Shown: piece after piece, positions 35,439 to 42,990 of the stretch
How positions within the stretch are numbered: the first letter of the stretch is position 1
How the letters are laid out: the number at the start of each line of letters is the position of its first letter
Source: Bog-756 sp963713625
Lineage (GTDB): Bacteria > Actinomycetota > Acidimicrobiia > Acidimicrobiales > RAAP-2
Assembly: GCA_963713625.1 (NCBI GenBank)
Contig: CAVQMN010000001.1
Location: forward strand, 341,517-405,516
Length of the DNA stretch: 64,000 nucleotides
Direction of reading: 5' to 3'
Position numbers and translations under genes: made by a program
Notes under the pieces: generated by a model
Seen by the model: only the letters and a program-made list of their open reading frames with translations
What the model was told of the DNA's origin: nothing
The model's database searches: none

Positions 35439-36007
35439 CGGTTCCTTTCAGTTCGGGCGAGTGGGGGTGTGACGAGGTGATGATCGGACGACAGGGTGGA
35501 GGCGAGCGCTTGTCGGAGCCGTTCCAGCCCCCGGGAGGAGGTGCTCTTCACCGTGCCCACCGAGCACCCGAGGACGTCGGCCACCTGCGCTTCCGAGAGA
35601 TCCTCGAAGTACCGGAGCACGAGGACAGCGCGCTGGACCGGCGCCAGTGCGCCGAGGCCGTCGAGGAGCTCGGAGGTGGTCTCCACCATCCCGAGTGCCC
35701 GTGCCGAGGACTCGTCGGGCCGATTCTCCACCGTGAGGCGATCCCGCGGGTCCAACTCGGAGTGGCGGCGGCGGCGTCGGCCGGCATCGTCGAGGGCGAG
35801 GTTGACGAGGATCCGTCGTGCGTACGCCTTCGGGTACTCCATGGAGCGGACGCGGGGCCAGCGCCGAGCCACCTGGAACAGGCACTCCTGGACCAGATCT
35901 TCAGCTGCGGCGAGGTCCCACACCAGCAGGTATCCGGTCCGGAGAAGGTCGTCGGCGGAGCCGGCGACGAAGCGCTCGAACTCCTCACGGGACTCGTCCC
36001 GCCTCAT
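35435..36007 (-). CDS. SigE-family ECF RNA polymerase sigma factor
   Basis: 190 residues. Region 2 reads FERFVAGSADDLLRTGYLLV, DLAAAEDLVQECLFQVARRW and YPKAYARRILVNLALDDAGRR; region 4 reads LAPVQRAVLVLRYFEDLSEAQ and VADVLGCSVGTVKSTSSRGL. These match the actinobacterial SigE-like ECF family. ATG 36007 is preferred because it overlaps the stop of a short ORF with a strong ribosome site; GTG 36058 in the same frame would start before that site. Overlaps the downstream partner gene by four bases. Confidence 0.9.
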   Translation of the reverse strand: MRRDESREEFERFVAGSADDLLRTGYLLVWDLAAAEDLVQECLFQVARRWPRVRSMEYPKAYARRILVNLALDDAGRRRRRHSELDPRDRLTVENRPDESSARALGMVETTSELLDGLGALAPVQRAVLVLRYFEDLSEAQVADVLGCSVGTVKSTSSRGLERLRQALASTLSSDHHLVTPPLARTERNR

Positions 36008-36036
36008 GCCCGTGCCGCTGGGTCGAAAACGCTCAT
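36004..36036 (-). CDS. Ten-residue upstream ORF coupled to the sigma gene
   Basis: ATG 36036, eight bases after TAGGAGA, reads MSVFDPAARA and stops at a TGA that overlaps the sigma start (ATGA). It puts the best ribosome site of the locus in front of a micro-ORF rather than the sigma factor, so sigma translation may depend on termination-reinitiation. A sequencing indel merging the two frames is the alternative. Confidence 0.4.
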   Translation of the reverse strand: MSVFDPAARA

Positions 36037-36204
36037 CACTTCTCCTAACCCCCGGCACCCCCCAAAAGGTTGGCCCGGAAGTGAAGAACCCCGTCTCGGC
36101 CGGGGCCGGACCTTCTCCAGACCGAATCGGCGATCTTCGAAGCCTGTCACCGACGCACCGGGCGGCGGCCGCGACCCGGCGGCCGCGGCAGTACCTTCAA
36201 GAGG

Positions 36205-36570
36205 ATGAACGGGTCACGAGCGGTATGGGCCGCGGTCACGCTCGACTGTGTCGATCCCCGGAAGGTGTCCGACTTCTGGAGCGGGCTGCTCGATGCACCG
36301 GCCCGGACCTTCGACCTTCCCGGATGGTTCAGGATCGGGCCGACCGTGCCCGGCGGTCCGGTGCTCACCTTTCAGCCGGTACCCGAGAAGAAGGTGGGAA
36401 AGACCCGAATCCACCTCGACCTCTGGGTCGATGACCTGGGCGCGGCCATCCGTCTGGTCGAACACCTGGGCGGGACGCCCACCGGCGAGATGCACACGTA
36501 CGAGGAGGGCACGGTGGTGGTGATGTGCGACATCGAAGGCAACGAGCTGTGCCTGGTCGGTCCACCCTGA
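36205..36570 (+). CDS. VOC (glyoxalase-like) family protein
   Basis: A 121-residue single-module vicinal oxygen chelate protein. WAAVTLDCVDPRKVSDFWS and LLDAPARTFDLPGWFRIGP form the first beta-alpha-beta-beta-beta unit. RIHLDLWVDDLGAAIRLVEHL and TVVVMCDIEGNELCLV form the second. His and Glu at the usual metal positions are present (RIHLDLWV, EGNELCLV). Function within the superfamily (lyase, dioxygenase or resistance protein) is open. Confidence 0.85.
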   Translation: MNGSRAVWAAVTLDCVDPRKVSDFWSGLLDAPARTFDLPGWFRIGPTVPGGPVLTFQPVPEKKVGKTRIHLDLWVDDLGAAIRLVEHLGGTPTGEMHTYEEGTVVVMCDIEGNELCLVGPP

Positions 36571-36656
36571 CCCGCGTGGGCCGGGGCGGGAGTCGAACCG
36601 TCCCCGGACCAGGGCGGGACCCCCTCTGAAAGACGGGCCCGGCTTACGATCTGACC

Positions 36657-37049
36657 ATGTTCCCCTCTTCGATTTCCATCGTGGCAGAAACCTGTGAGAA
36701 GCCCACGACGGGCGGCACGGTTCTCGGACTGGTCATCCTGTTGGGCCTGATCGGCGCCATCGTCGGATTCGCCGTCGCCAACGGCCGGACCCGCAAGCAA
36801 CTGGCGGCGGCCACCTTCGAGCTGAACTACCTGCGGCCGGAGTACGCCCGGCTGCAACAGTGGCTGGCCGGAGCGTCCGGCCCGGCCGTGGCCTCGTCGC
36901 CGACGGCGGGCTACGGGGTGGGCACGTCGATTCCCCCGCAGTGGCACTCGGATCCGACGGGACGGCACGAGCTGCGATTCTGGGACGGGACTGACTGGAG
37001 CGACGACGTCGCCGACCGGGGCGTGACCTCCAAAGATGTCCGGACGTGA
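36657..37049 (+). CDS. DUF2510 membrane protein
   Basis: 130 residues: one span (TVLGLVILLGLIGAIVGFAV), a short helical linker (LNYLRPEYARLQQWL), and a C-terminal DUF2510 module, QWHSDPTGRHELRFWDGTDW followed by SDDVADRG. DUF2510 is a small W-x-D-P-x-G-x-x-x-x-R-x-W-D-G domain common in actinobacterial membrane proteins, of unknown role. Confidence 0.8.
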   Translation: MFPSSISIVAETCEKPTTGGTVLGLVILLGLIGAIVGFAVANGRTRKQLAAATFELNYLRPEYARLQQWLAGASGPAVASSPTAGYGVGTSIPPQWHSDPTGRHELRFWDGTDWSDDVADRGVTSKDVRT

Positions 37050-37069
37050 TCGGATGGGTCCGATCGGGA

Positions 37070-37978
37070 TCAGCTCAGGATGGCGATGGTGGTCAGGACC
37101 GCATCGAACGTGAAGTGGGCGGCGATCGACCGGTTCAATCGGCGGTGTTTCTGGAAGGACCGGGTGACGAAGTACCCGAACGGGATGGTCAACACAAAGC
37201 CCAGCCCGTAGTAGATGTGGTAGCTCGTGCGCAGCGTCAGGCTCAAGAGGAGGGCACTCCTCGGAGTCCAGCCGAGCTGGCCGAGGCGGGTGATCAGATA
37301 CCCGTTGACGAGTACTTCTTCGGCGATGGCGGTGATAGCCGACATGGCGATGCCCCAGATCACGTAGTAGCCGGGCACGTGTCCGATCGAAACCCGGTTG
37401 ACCAGGGTGGCATCGTGGGCCAGCACCGGGGAGAGGACGATGGCCACCGGGATCTCCGCACCGAAGGAAGCGGCGGCGAGTCCGATCCCGGGCCAGATGT
37501 CCTGTCGCCAACTCGGTAGCCCGAGCCCGAGCACCCGGGGCGGCTGGCCCGTCCTGGTGAGAAGCAGGAGCGCCAGCGGGACCACTGCTGCCACGGAGAG
37601 ATAGCTGAGGATCCCGACGACGAGATTGGTGACCGGGTGTCCGGCGATGATGACCGGAAACCTGGTGATGTTCCCGACGCCGGAGACGTGTTGCGCGAAC
37701 AAGACGATTGCGGAAGCGACCGCCGGTAGCAGGAAGGAGACCATCACAAACCGGGTCTCCCAGACGAGATGGCCGCGGGCAGGTCCGTCGCTGAGCACGA
37801 CCGGAGCCGAAGGGTGCTCCACCGCCCAATCGGGGACGGCCGGTTCCATCCAGAAAGACCAACCCTCCGGTGCCGGCGGCCATTCGGGCGGGGGTCTCCA
37901 GCCTGGAGGTGGTCGCCAGCCGGGCGGCGGGGGAGGCCAGTTCGGTGGCGATCGCCAGAGCCATTCGGCGTACGGCAT
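37070..37978 (-). CDS. CPBP-family intramembrane glutamic protease
   Basis: A 302-residue protein with about seven spans. The abortive-infection/CPBP motifs are AIAEEVLVNGYLITR (EExxxR-like, with G-Y-L at the expected place), LRTSYHIYYG and AAHFTFDA. The N-terminus is unusual: about 35 residues of Trp/Pro repeats (WPPPPPGWRPPPGWRPPPEW) that may bind proline-recognising partners or the envelope. Convergent with the DUF2510 gene, ending 21 bases from its stop. Confidence 0.8.
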   Translation of the reverse strand: MPYAEWLWRSPPNWPPPPPGWRPPPGWRPPPEWPPAPEGWSFWMEPAVPDWAVEHPSAPVVLSDGPARGHLVWETRFVMVSFLLPAVASAIVLFAQHVSGVGNITRFPVIIAGHPVTNLVVGILSYLSVAAVVPLALLLLTRTGQPPRVLGLGLPSWRQDIWPGIGLAAASFGAEIPVAIVLSPVLAHDATLVNRVSIGHVPGYYVIWGIAMSAITAIAEEVLVNGYLITRLGQLGWTPRSALLLSLTLRTSYHIYYGLGFVLTIPFGYFVTRSFQKHRRLNRSIAAHFTFDAVLTTIAILS

Positions 37979-38135
37979 TCAGTTTTATCGGCCTTGGGGC
38001 GTCTCTGCTTGAACGGGGCGCAACGCTACCCGACGGAGCGGTGGCCCGACCACCGAACGGCGTCGGGCCAACACGACAAGTGACAAGCACCGGGTGTCAT
38101 TTGACGGACACTGGAGCGTGGCCCACGATGCTCCC

Positions 38136-38408
38136 ATGACTATCCGGCGGGAGGTCGACACCCTTGTCGATGACTTGGAACCTGAGTACACCGATGCCAG
38201 CGATTCGGCGGGCGAGGCCAGGGTGGTGGCCACCGCCGCGCTGCGCAGTGCGTACCTGTTGGCAGACGCTCTCGATGCCCTGACCCAACAGATGTCGGAG
38301 CTCGATCGGACCGACCATCAGCTGGTCAACGAGTTGAGGACCGAGATCGCAGATCTTCGTTTGAAGATCGAACACCTCAGGGTGACAACGAAGAGGACCC
38401 GTCGATAG
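38136..38408 (+). CDS. Small coiled-coil hypothetical protein
   Basis: About 90 residues, mostly helical: IRREVDTLVDDLEPEYTDA, then ALRSAYLLADALDALTQQM and VNELRTEIADLRLKIEHLR, a clear heptad pattern ending in a basic tail KRTRR. No family recognised. ATG 38136 is preferred over the GTG at 38094. Confidence 0.5.
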   Translation: MTIRREVDTLVDDLEPEYTDASDSAGEARVVATAALRSAYLLADALDALTQQMSELDRTDHQLVNELRTEIADLRLKIEHLRVTTKRTRR

Positions 38409-38888
38409 CCCCGACGGCCCGGAGCGCCTCCTTGAACAGGCCCTGGGATCGGGGAGGGTCCCTGCTTCCGTCGAGATGCGCCTGCGATGGGACCGGCGGT
38501 TGACGGGACCTCGGCACTCCGCCGACCGGTCCCCGGAGACAGCCGGGCGTTGCCGCCTCCGGGGTGCTCCGGCGGCCCCTGCCCTCAGGAACGTACGACC
38601 TCACCACAATGATGTTGTTGAGCTTCCGTGAGGGTCCACCGCCGAATGGCTGGTCTTTTGTAATTTCGGAAGCACCGGGGTCCTCGACCTGACTTCTGAT
38701 CACGTGGTTGCTCGACTGCAACTGCACCCCGTCGGTCGGAACTCCGGACCAACTGAGACGAGGCACGGCGCGCCCCGTTCCAGAGGGGGTGATGGGCCGG
38801 TCTGTTACGAGCAGACCGACCCGCACCGTCACTCCTTTGCGGGACGGCCGAGCCACCCCTCAACCCGCTAAAGGAAGGAAGGGATGGC
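38409..38888. other. Gene-free region including the IS110 upstream flank
   Basis: 480 bases with no credible ORF on either strand. The last 200 bases contain several short stem-loops, one GGTCTG/CAGACC around 38804-38822, and are the expected location of an IS110-type bridge RNA. The exact left end of the element cannot be placed because this family lacks terminal inverted repeats. Confidence 0.5.
38690..38888 (+). ncRNA. Possible IS110 bridge RNA region
   Basis: Lies directly upstream of the IS110 transposase gene, where IS110-group elements encode the guide RNA that pairs with donor and target DNA. Stem-loops such as GGTCTG-TTACGAG-CAGACC are visible. No covariance or end mapping was possible, so this is positional inference. 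Confidence 0.3.
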
Positions 38889-39929
38889 GTGACCATCGTA
38901 GAAGCTGCGCGTGCTGTTACTGGCGGCATCGACACCCACGGCGAGGTTCACGTGGCTGCCGCCTTGGACGAGGTGGGCGGCCTGCTCGGCACCAAATCGT
39001 TCGGTGCCACACCCGAGGGGAATTCGGCCCTGCTCTCATGGCTGTCCGCCTTTGGGACTGTTGGGAAGGTCGGCGTCGAGGGGACCGGGTCCTATGGGGC
39101 TGGATTGGCCCGGTGCCTCGCTCGAGCCGGCGTCGAGGTCATCGAGGTCGATCGCCACAACCGCCAGAACCGCCGTCGCCAGGGCAAGTCCGATCCGATC
39201 GACGCGGTCGAGGCCGCTCGTGCCGTTCTGTCAGGGAGTGCAACGGGCAGGGCGAAGTCGAGAGATGGTTCCGTCGAAGCCATCCGGGTTCTTGTCGTGG
39301 CCAAACGGTCAGCCCGCCAGGCCAGGGTGAAGGCCCTCACCCAGATGCGCCAGCTGACGTTCACCGCTCCTGACCAGCTGCAGAGCCGAATCAAGGGTCT
39401 ACCCACCCCTCAGTTCATCGCCGCCGCCAAAGGACTGCGCCCGACTCGATCAACTGATCCGGTCACAGTGGCAACCAAGGCGGCACTGTCCTCCCTGGCC
39501 CACCGCATCGGCGAGCTCGATGAGGAGATCTCCCAGCTCGATGCCCGGATCACCCCACTCCTCGAGTCCCATGCTCCCGAACTGTTGAACGTCTATGGCG
39601 TCGGCATCGACACCGCAGCAACTCTCCTCGTGACCGCGGGCGACAATCCCGAACGTCTGCGATCCGAGGCGGCATGGGCCCACCTGTGTGGTGTCTCTCC
39701 CCTCGAAGCTTCCTCAGGCAAGGTCACCCGGCACCGACTGAACCGGGGCGGTGATCGCCAAGCCAACCGGGCGCTCTGGACCATCGTCGTCTCCAGGCTG
39801 GCCTCCGATCCCGAGACTCAGGCCTACATGGAGCGCCGGGTGAAAGAAGGTCGTTCCAAGCGCGAGATCATCCGCATGCTGAAGCGCTACGTCGCCCGCG
39901 AGGTCTACCGCAAACTCCCTCGCGGCTGA
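38889..39929 (+). CDS. IS110-family transposase
   Basis: A 346-residue DEDD recombinase. The RuvC-like N-terminal domain shows GGIDTHGEVHVAA (first Asp), VEGTGSYGAGLA (Glu), VDRHNRQNRRRQGKSDPIDA (two Asp). The C-terminal transposase_20 domain contains VYGVGIDTAATLLVTAGDN, AAWAHLCGVSPLEASSGK and NRGGDRQANRALW, including the catalytic Ser region. Complete and apparently intact. GTG 38889 follows a purine-rich AAAGGAAGGAAGGG. Likely a functional insertion. Confidence 0.9.
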   Translation: MTIVEAARAVTGGIDTHGEVHVAAALDEVGGLLGTKSFGATPEGNSALLSWLSAFGTVGKVGVEGTGSYGAGLARCLARAGVEVIEVDRHNRQNRRRQGKSDPIDAVEAARAVLSGSATGRAKSRDGSVEAIRVLVVAKRSARQARVKALTQMRQLTFTAPDQLQSRIKGLPTPQFIAAAKGLRPTRSTDPVTVATKAALSSLAHRIGELDEEISQLDARITPLLESHAPELLNVYGVGIDTAATLLVTAGDNPERLRSEAAWAHLCGVSPLEASSGKVTRHRLNRGGDRQANRALWTIVVSRLASDPETQAYMERRVKEGRSKREIIRMLKRYVAREVYRKLPRG

Positions 39930-40172
39930 ATCCCCGGACCAGGGGACCTGGCTCACTAAACACCTGCCGTCTAGTCAGACTGGCCTCTAACCGATTTGCC
40001 GATCCCCGGTCCGGGCTCAACCCAGTTCTCCAAAGACGCGTGACCTAATAAGAGCTTGCCCTCTGCACCGAGTGGCCCGTCATTGGTCTGTCCGCTGTCT
40101 TTACTCCCGAAAGTCCCTCAGAAGGGCTTGACTTCATCCATAGGAGCGTCGGTTCTGTTCAGATCGTCCCGG
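39930..40172. other. Gap between IS110 transposase and ABC exporter
   Basis: 243 bases without a gene. The first part is the IS right flank; the remainder shows no promoter or terminator that I trust. Confidence 0.4.
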
Positions 40173-41033
40173 TCACTCCGTGGTCCGGCGCCGGAAGAAG
40201 TGCGCAGCCAGCGGAGCGGCCACGGCCAAGATCACCACCGACCAGATCAGTGAAGCCTCCACCGGATGCTGCATGGGCCACGCCGGAATGGTGCCGGACG
40301 GGTTCGGATTGCCCCACAGGTTCCGGGCGCCTGCGGTGACGGCGCTCACCGGGTTCCAGTCGGCCACCGCTTGCAGCCACCCCGGCATGTGCTGCGTCGG
40401 CACCAGGGCGTTCGAGACGAAGGCCAGCGGGAAGAGCACGATGAACCCGAAGGATGCGGCCGATTCAGGGCTTTTGCTGTTCAGGCCCACGCAGGCCGCG
40501 ATCCACGACAGCGCGTAGGCGAAGAAGAGCACCAGGGCGAATCCGCCGATCACCGAGATGAAGTTGGCATCCGCCCGCCACCCGATGGCCAGACCGGTCA
40601 GGGCCACGATGACGGCGCAGAGCACGGAGGTCATCAGGTCGGCAATGGAGCGCCCCACCAGCACCGCCGCCCGCCACATGGGCAGGGTGCGGAACCGGTC
40701 GATCATGCCCTCGTGCAGGTCGGTACTCAGACCCACGGCCGTGCCCATGGTGGACGTCACCAGGTTGAGGGCGAGGAGGCCGGCCAGGACGAAGTCCTTG
40801 TAGCTCCCTCCGCCGGGGATGGGGATACCCCCGCCGAAGATGAAGACGAAGAGCACGGTGAACAGGACGGGCTGGATGGTCACGTCGGAGAGCTGCATCG
40901 GCTCGCGTGAAATGTGGACCAGGTTGCGCCGGGTCATGGCCCATGCGTCCTTCACCCGTCCCACGATGAGCCCCGGGGGCTTGCTCCGCCCGGTCACGGC
41001 GACCGGTGTCTGCGTCAGGGTCGTGGTCGTCAT
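40173..41033 (-). CDS. ABC-2 type transporter permease (DrrB-like)
   Basis: A 286-residue permease with six spans. SREPMQLSDVTIQPVLFTVLF, GGGSYKDFVLAGLLALNLV and STDLHEGMIDRFRTLPMWRAA are classic DrrB blocks, and VSAVTAGARNLWGNPNPSG the late conserved loop. Pairs with the ATPase whose stop overlaps its ATG (ATGA). The pair would export a drug or lipid, but the ATPase gene is broken in this sequence. Confidence 0.85.
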   Translation of the reverse strand: MTTTTLTQTPVAVTGRSKPPGLIVGRVKDAWAMTRRNLVHISREPMQLSDVTIQPVLFTVLFVFIFGGGIPIPGGGSYKDFVLAGLLALNLVTSTMGTAVGLSTDLHEGMIDRFRTLPMWRAAVLVGRSIADLMTSVLCAVIVALTGLAIGWRADANFISVIGGFALVLFFAYALSWIAACVGLNSKSPESAASFGFIVLFPLAFVSNALVPTQHMPGWLQAVADWNPVSAVTAGARNLWGNPNPSGTIPAWPMQHPVEASLIWSVVILAVAAPLAAHFFRRRTTE

Positions 41034-42053
41034 GCGTTGACTCCCTCCAGGTTGGGTTGAGCGGTCCGCGCGCCGTCGTGTCCCTCACCGCCGGTCACGT
41101 CTTCGTCCTCCTCGATGTGACCGCCGGTGAGGGAGAAGAACACGTCGTCGAGTGATGGCTGGCGAACCTCGATGTCGTCGACCAGGACTCCCGCCCCATC
41201 GAGCGCCCGCACCACGGTGGTGGCCAGCCCCGGCGAGTTGTCCACGGCGGCGCTGAGCTGCCGCCCGTCGTCACTGATATGGATTCGCCCCCCGACCAGT
41301 GGGGCCAGGGCCGTGGCCGCGTCAGCGTGGGCGGCGGTCAGGGTCACTTCCAGTCGTGCGCTCCTGCTCGCCTGCTTCAGTTCCTGCGGGGTGCCATTGG
41401 CGATGACCCGACCGTGGTCGACGACGACGATCCGGTCGGCCAAGGCATCGGCCTCCTCCAGATACTGGGTCGTCAACAGCACGGTGACGCCACCGCGCAG
41501 CAGTTCGCGCACCGCTTCCCACACCCGCTGTCGGCTGGTCGGGTCCAGACCGGTTGTGGGTTCGTCGAGGAACAGCACGGGAGGCCGGGTCATCAGGCTG
41601 GCGGCCAGGTCCAGTCGACGGCGCATCCCGCCGGAATAGCCTTTCAGCACCCGGTCGGCGGCATCGGTCAGTTCGAACTGCTCCAGTAACTCGGTGGCCC
41701 GTGCCCGGGAGGCGGCGCGGCCCATGTCACTCGAATTCTCCGACCAGGACAAGGTTCTGGCGGCCGGTCAGGAGCCCGTCCAAGGTGGCGTCCTGCGCGG
41801 CGACGCCGATGTGGCGCCGCACCTCGGCGGCGTGGGCGACGACGTCGATCCCGGCCACCGTGCCGCGTCCCGAATCCGGTCGGGCCAGGGTGGTCAGGAT
41901 CCGTACCGCGGTGGTCTTGCCGGCACCGTTCGGACCGAGGAGTCCCAAGATCGAGCCGGTGGGCACCGAAAAGTCCACACCGGCGAGGGCCCGGGTCTGG
42001 CCGTAGCTCTTGGTGAGGCCTTCGGCCTCGATCATCAGTTCGGGAGTCGCCAT
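41030..42053 (-). pseudogene. ABC transporter ATPase (DrrA-like), frameshifted
   Basis: The first half (42053 to 41727) has Walker A LLGPNGAGKTTAVRIL and Q-loop region AAQDATLDGLLTGRQNLVL, then stops at TGA soon after GEFE. The second half (41752 to 41030) continues SDMGRAASRARATELL with signature YSGGMRRRLDLAASL and Walker B PVLFLDEPTTGLDP in another frame. Deleting one G near 41731-41733 restores a continuous DrrA. The start ATG 42053 has AAGGAAGG upstream. Either a true mutation, a sequencing error, or +1 frameshifting at GAG-TGA-C; nothing else in the gene is decayed. Confidence 0.75.
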
Positions 42054-42098
42054 CACGTCCTTCCTTACCTGCCGGTTAGTATGTTGGGCGTATTCGGT

Positions 42099-42128
42099 AT
42101 CGTAAGGGGAGTACTTACCTGTCGTCAA
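42099..42128 (-). promoter_or_regulatory. Promoter of the ABC exporter operon
   Basis: On the minus strand TTGACG, an 18-base spacer and TACGAT lie 46 bases upstream of the ATPase ATG. A close match to the sigma70-type consensus, with the operator inside its spacer. Confidence 0.65.
42102..42118. promoter_or_regulatory. TetR operator in the exporter promoter
   Basis: GTAAGGGGAGTACTTAC has perfect 5-base outer arms (GTAAG/CTTAC) around a 7-base centre and sits between the -35 and -10 of the exporter promoter. The divergent TetR gene starts 36 bases away, so this is its most likely binding site. Confidence 0.6.
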
Positions 42129-42153
42129 GTAGAACCTTGACCCGATCTGTAGG

Positions 42154-42801
42154 ATGGCAACCGTGACACAAGCCGCAACCCGGGCCGGGTCAGTCGGGTC
42201 CGTCAGCACGCCCCCGGGGGCTGAGGCCGGCGAGGATGAGCCAAAAGCGGCGATCTCGACCAGGGAGCGGATCCTCGACGTGGCCCTGGACCTCTTCACC
42301 GAGAAGGGCTTCGACGGCACTTCCTTGCGCGAGATAGCCGAGCAACTGGGCGTGACCAAGGCGGCGCTCTATTACCACTTCGCCTCCAAGGACGACATCT
42401 TGATGGCGTTGCACATGCGTTTCCACGAGTTCGGCAAGGAAGCGCTGAGCATGATGACCGAGGAGCCTGTCACCATCGAACTGTGGGGCGAGCTCCTCGA
42501 CCAGATCGTCGGTCAGATGCTGGCGCAACGGAAGATCTTCCTCATGCACGAGCGCAACCAGGCCGCCCTGGAGAAGCTGCACCGCGAGGACCACGACGCT
42601 GAGCACGACGACATGCAGCAGAAATTTCGTGAGGTCCTGGCCGACCCCCGATTGGCTCTCCGGGACCGGGTCCGGATGGCCTGCTCGTTCGGCGCCGTCT
42701 TCGCGGGGCTCTTCCTGGCCGGTGACGCCTTCGCCACGACGTCCAATCAGGAACTGGGTGATCTCCTGCGCGACGCCGTGCACGACGTCCTGTCGGGGTG
42801 A
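42154..42801 (+). CDS. TetR-family regulator of the ABC exporter
   Basis: 215 residues. STRERILDVALDLFTEKGFDG and TSLREIAEQLGVTKAALYYHF are a textbook TetR HTH at about residues 35-76. SKDDILMALHMRF and later ERNQAALEKLHREDHDAEHDD belong to the ligand/dimer domain. Divergent from the DrrAB-like genes, so it probably represses them and itself through the site at 42102-42118. Confidence 0.9.
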   Translation: MATVTQAATRAGSVGSVSTPPGAEAGEDEPKAAISTRERILDVALDLFTEKGFDGTSLREIAEQLGVTKAALYYHFASKDDILMALHMRFHEFGKEALSMMTEEPVTIELWGELLDQIVGQMLAQRKIFLMHERNQAALEKLHREDHDAEHDDMQQKFREVLADPRLALRDRVRMACSFGAVFAGLFLAGDAFATTSNQELGDLLRDAVHDVLSG

Positions 42802-42990
42802 AGGCCGACGGGCCGGTAGACCGGAAAACCGGACCCGGGAAACCCGTTGGGCCCTGCGGCGCGACGACCGCGTGTGGTCGGGCTGACCCTGTGCGTTGGG
42901 CACACGCCCACCCGGAACTCATGAAAACTCTCGGCATCGGTGCCGGGTCCTTCTCCACGCAGGCGGTACTCGGGTCGGGTGCGGTCGCCT

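Larger units (their letters stand above)
38690..40030 (+). mobile_element. IS110-family insertion sequence (ends approximate)
   Basis: Comprises the transposase gene with an upstream non-coding flank and about 100 bases downstream containing GATCCCCGGTCCGGG and similar short repeats. IS110 elements have no terminal inverted repeats or target duplication, so both ends are estimates. Confidence 0.55.

Noticed and set aside
38377..38856. Minus-strand ORF upstream of IS110
   Set aside because: Codon pattern is not coding-like; this is the non-coding flank of the element.
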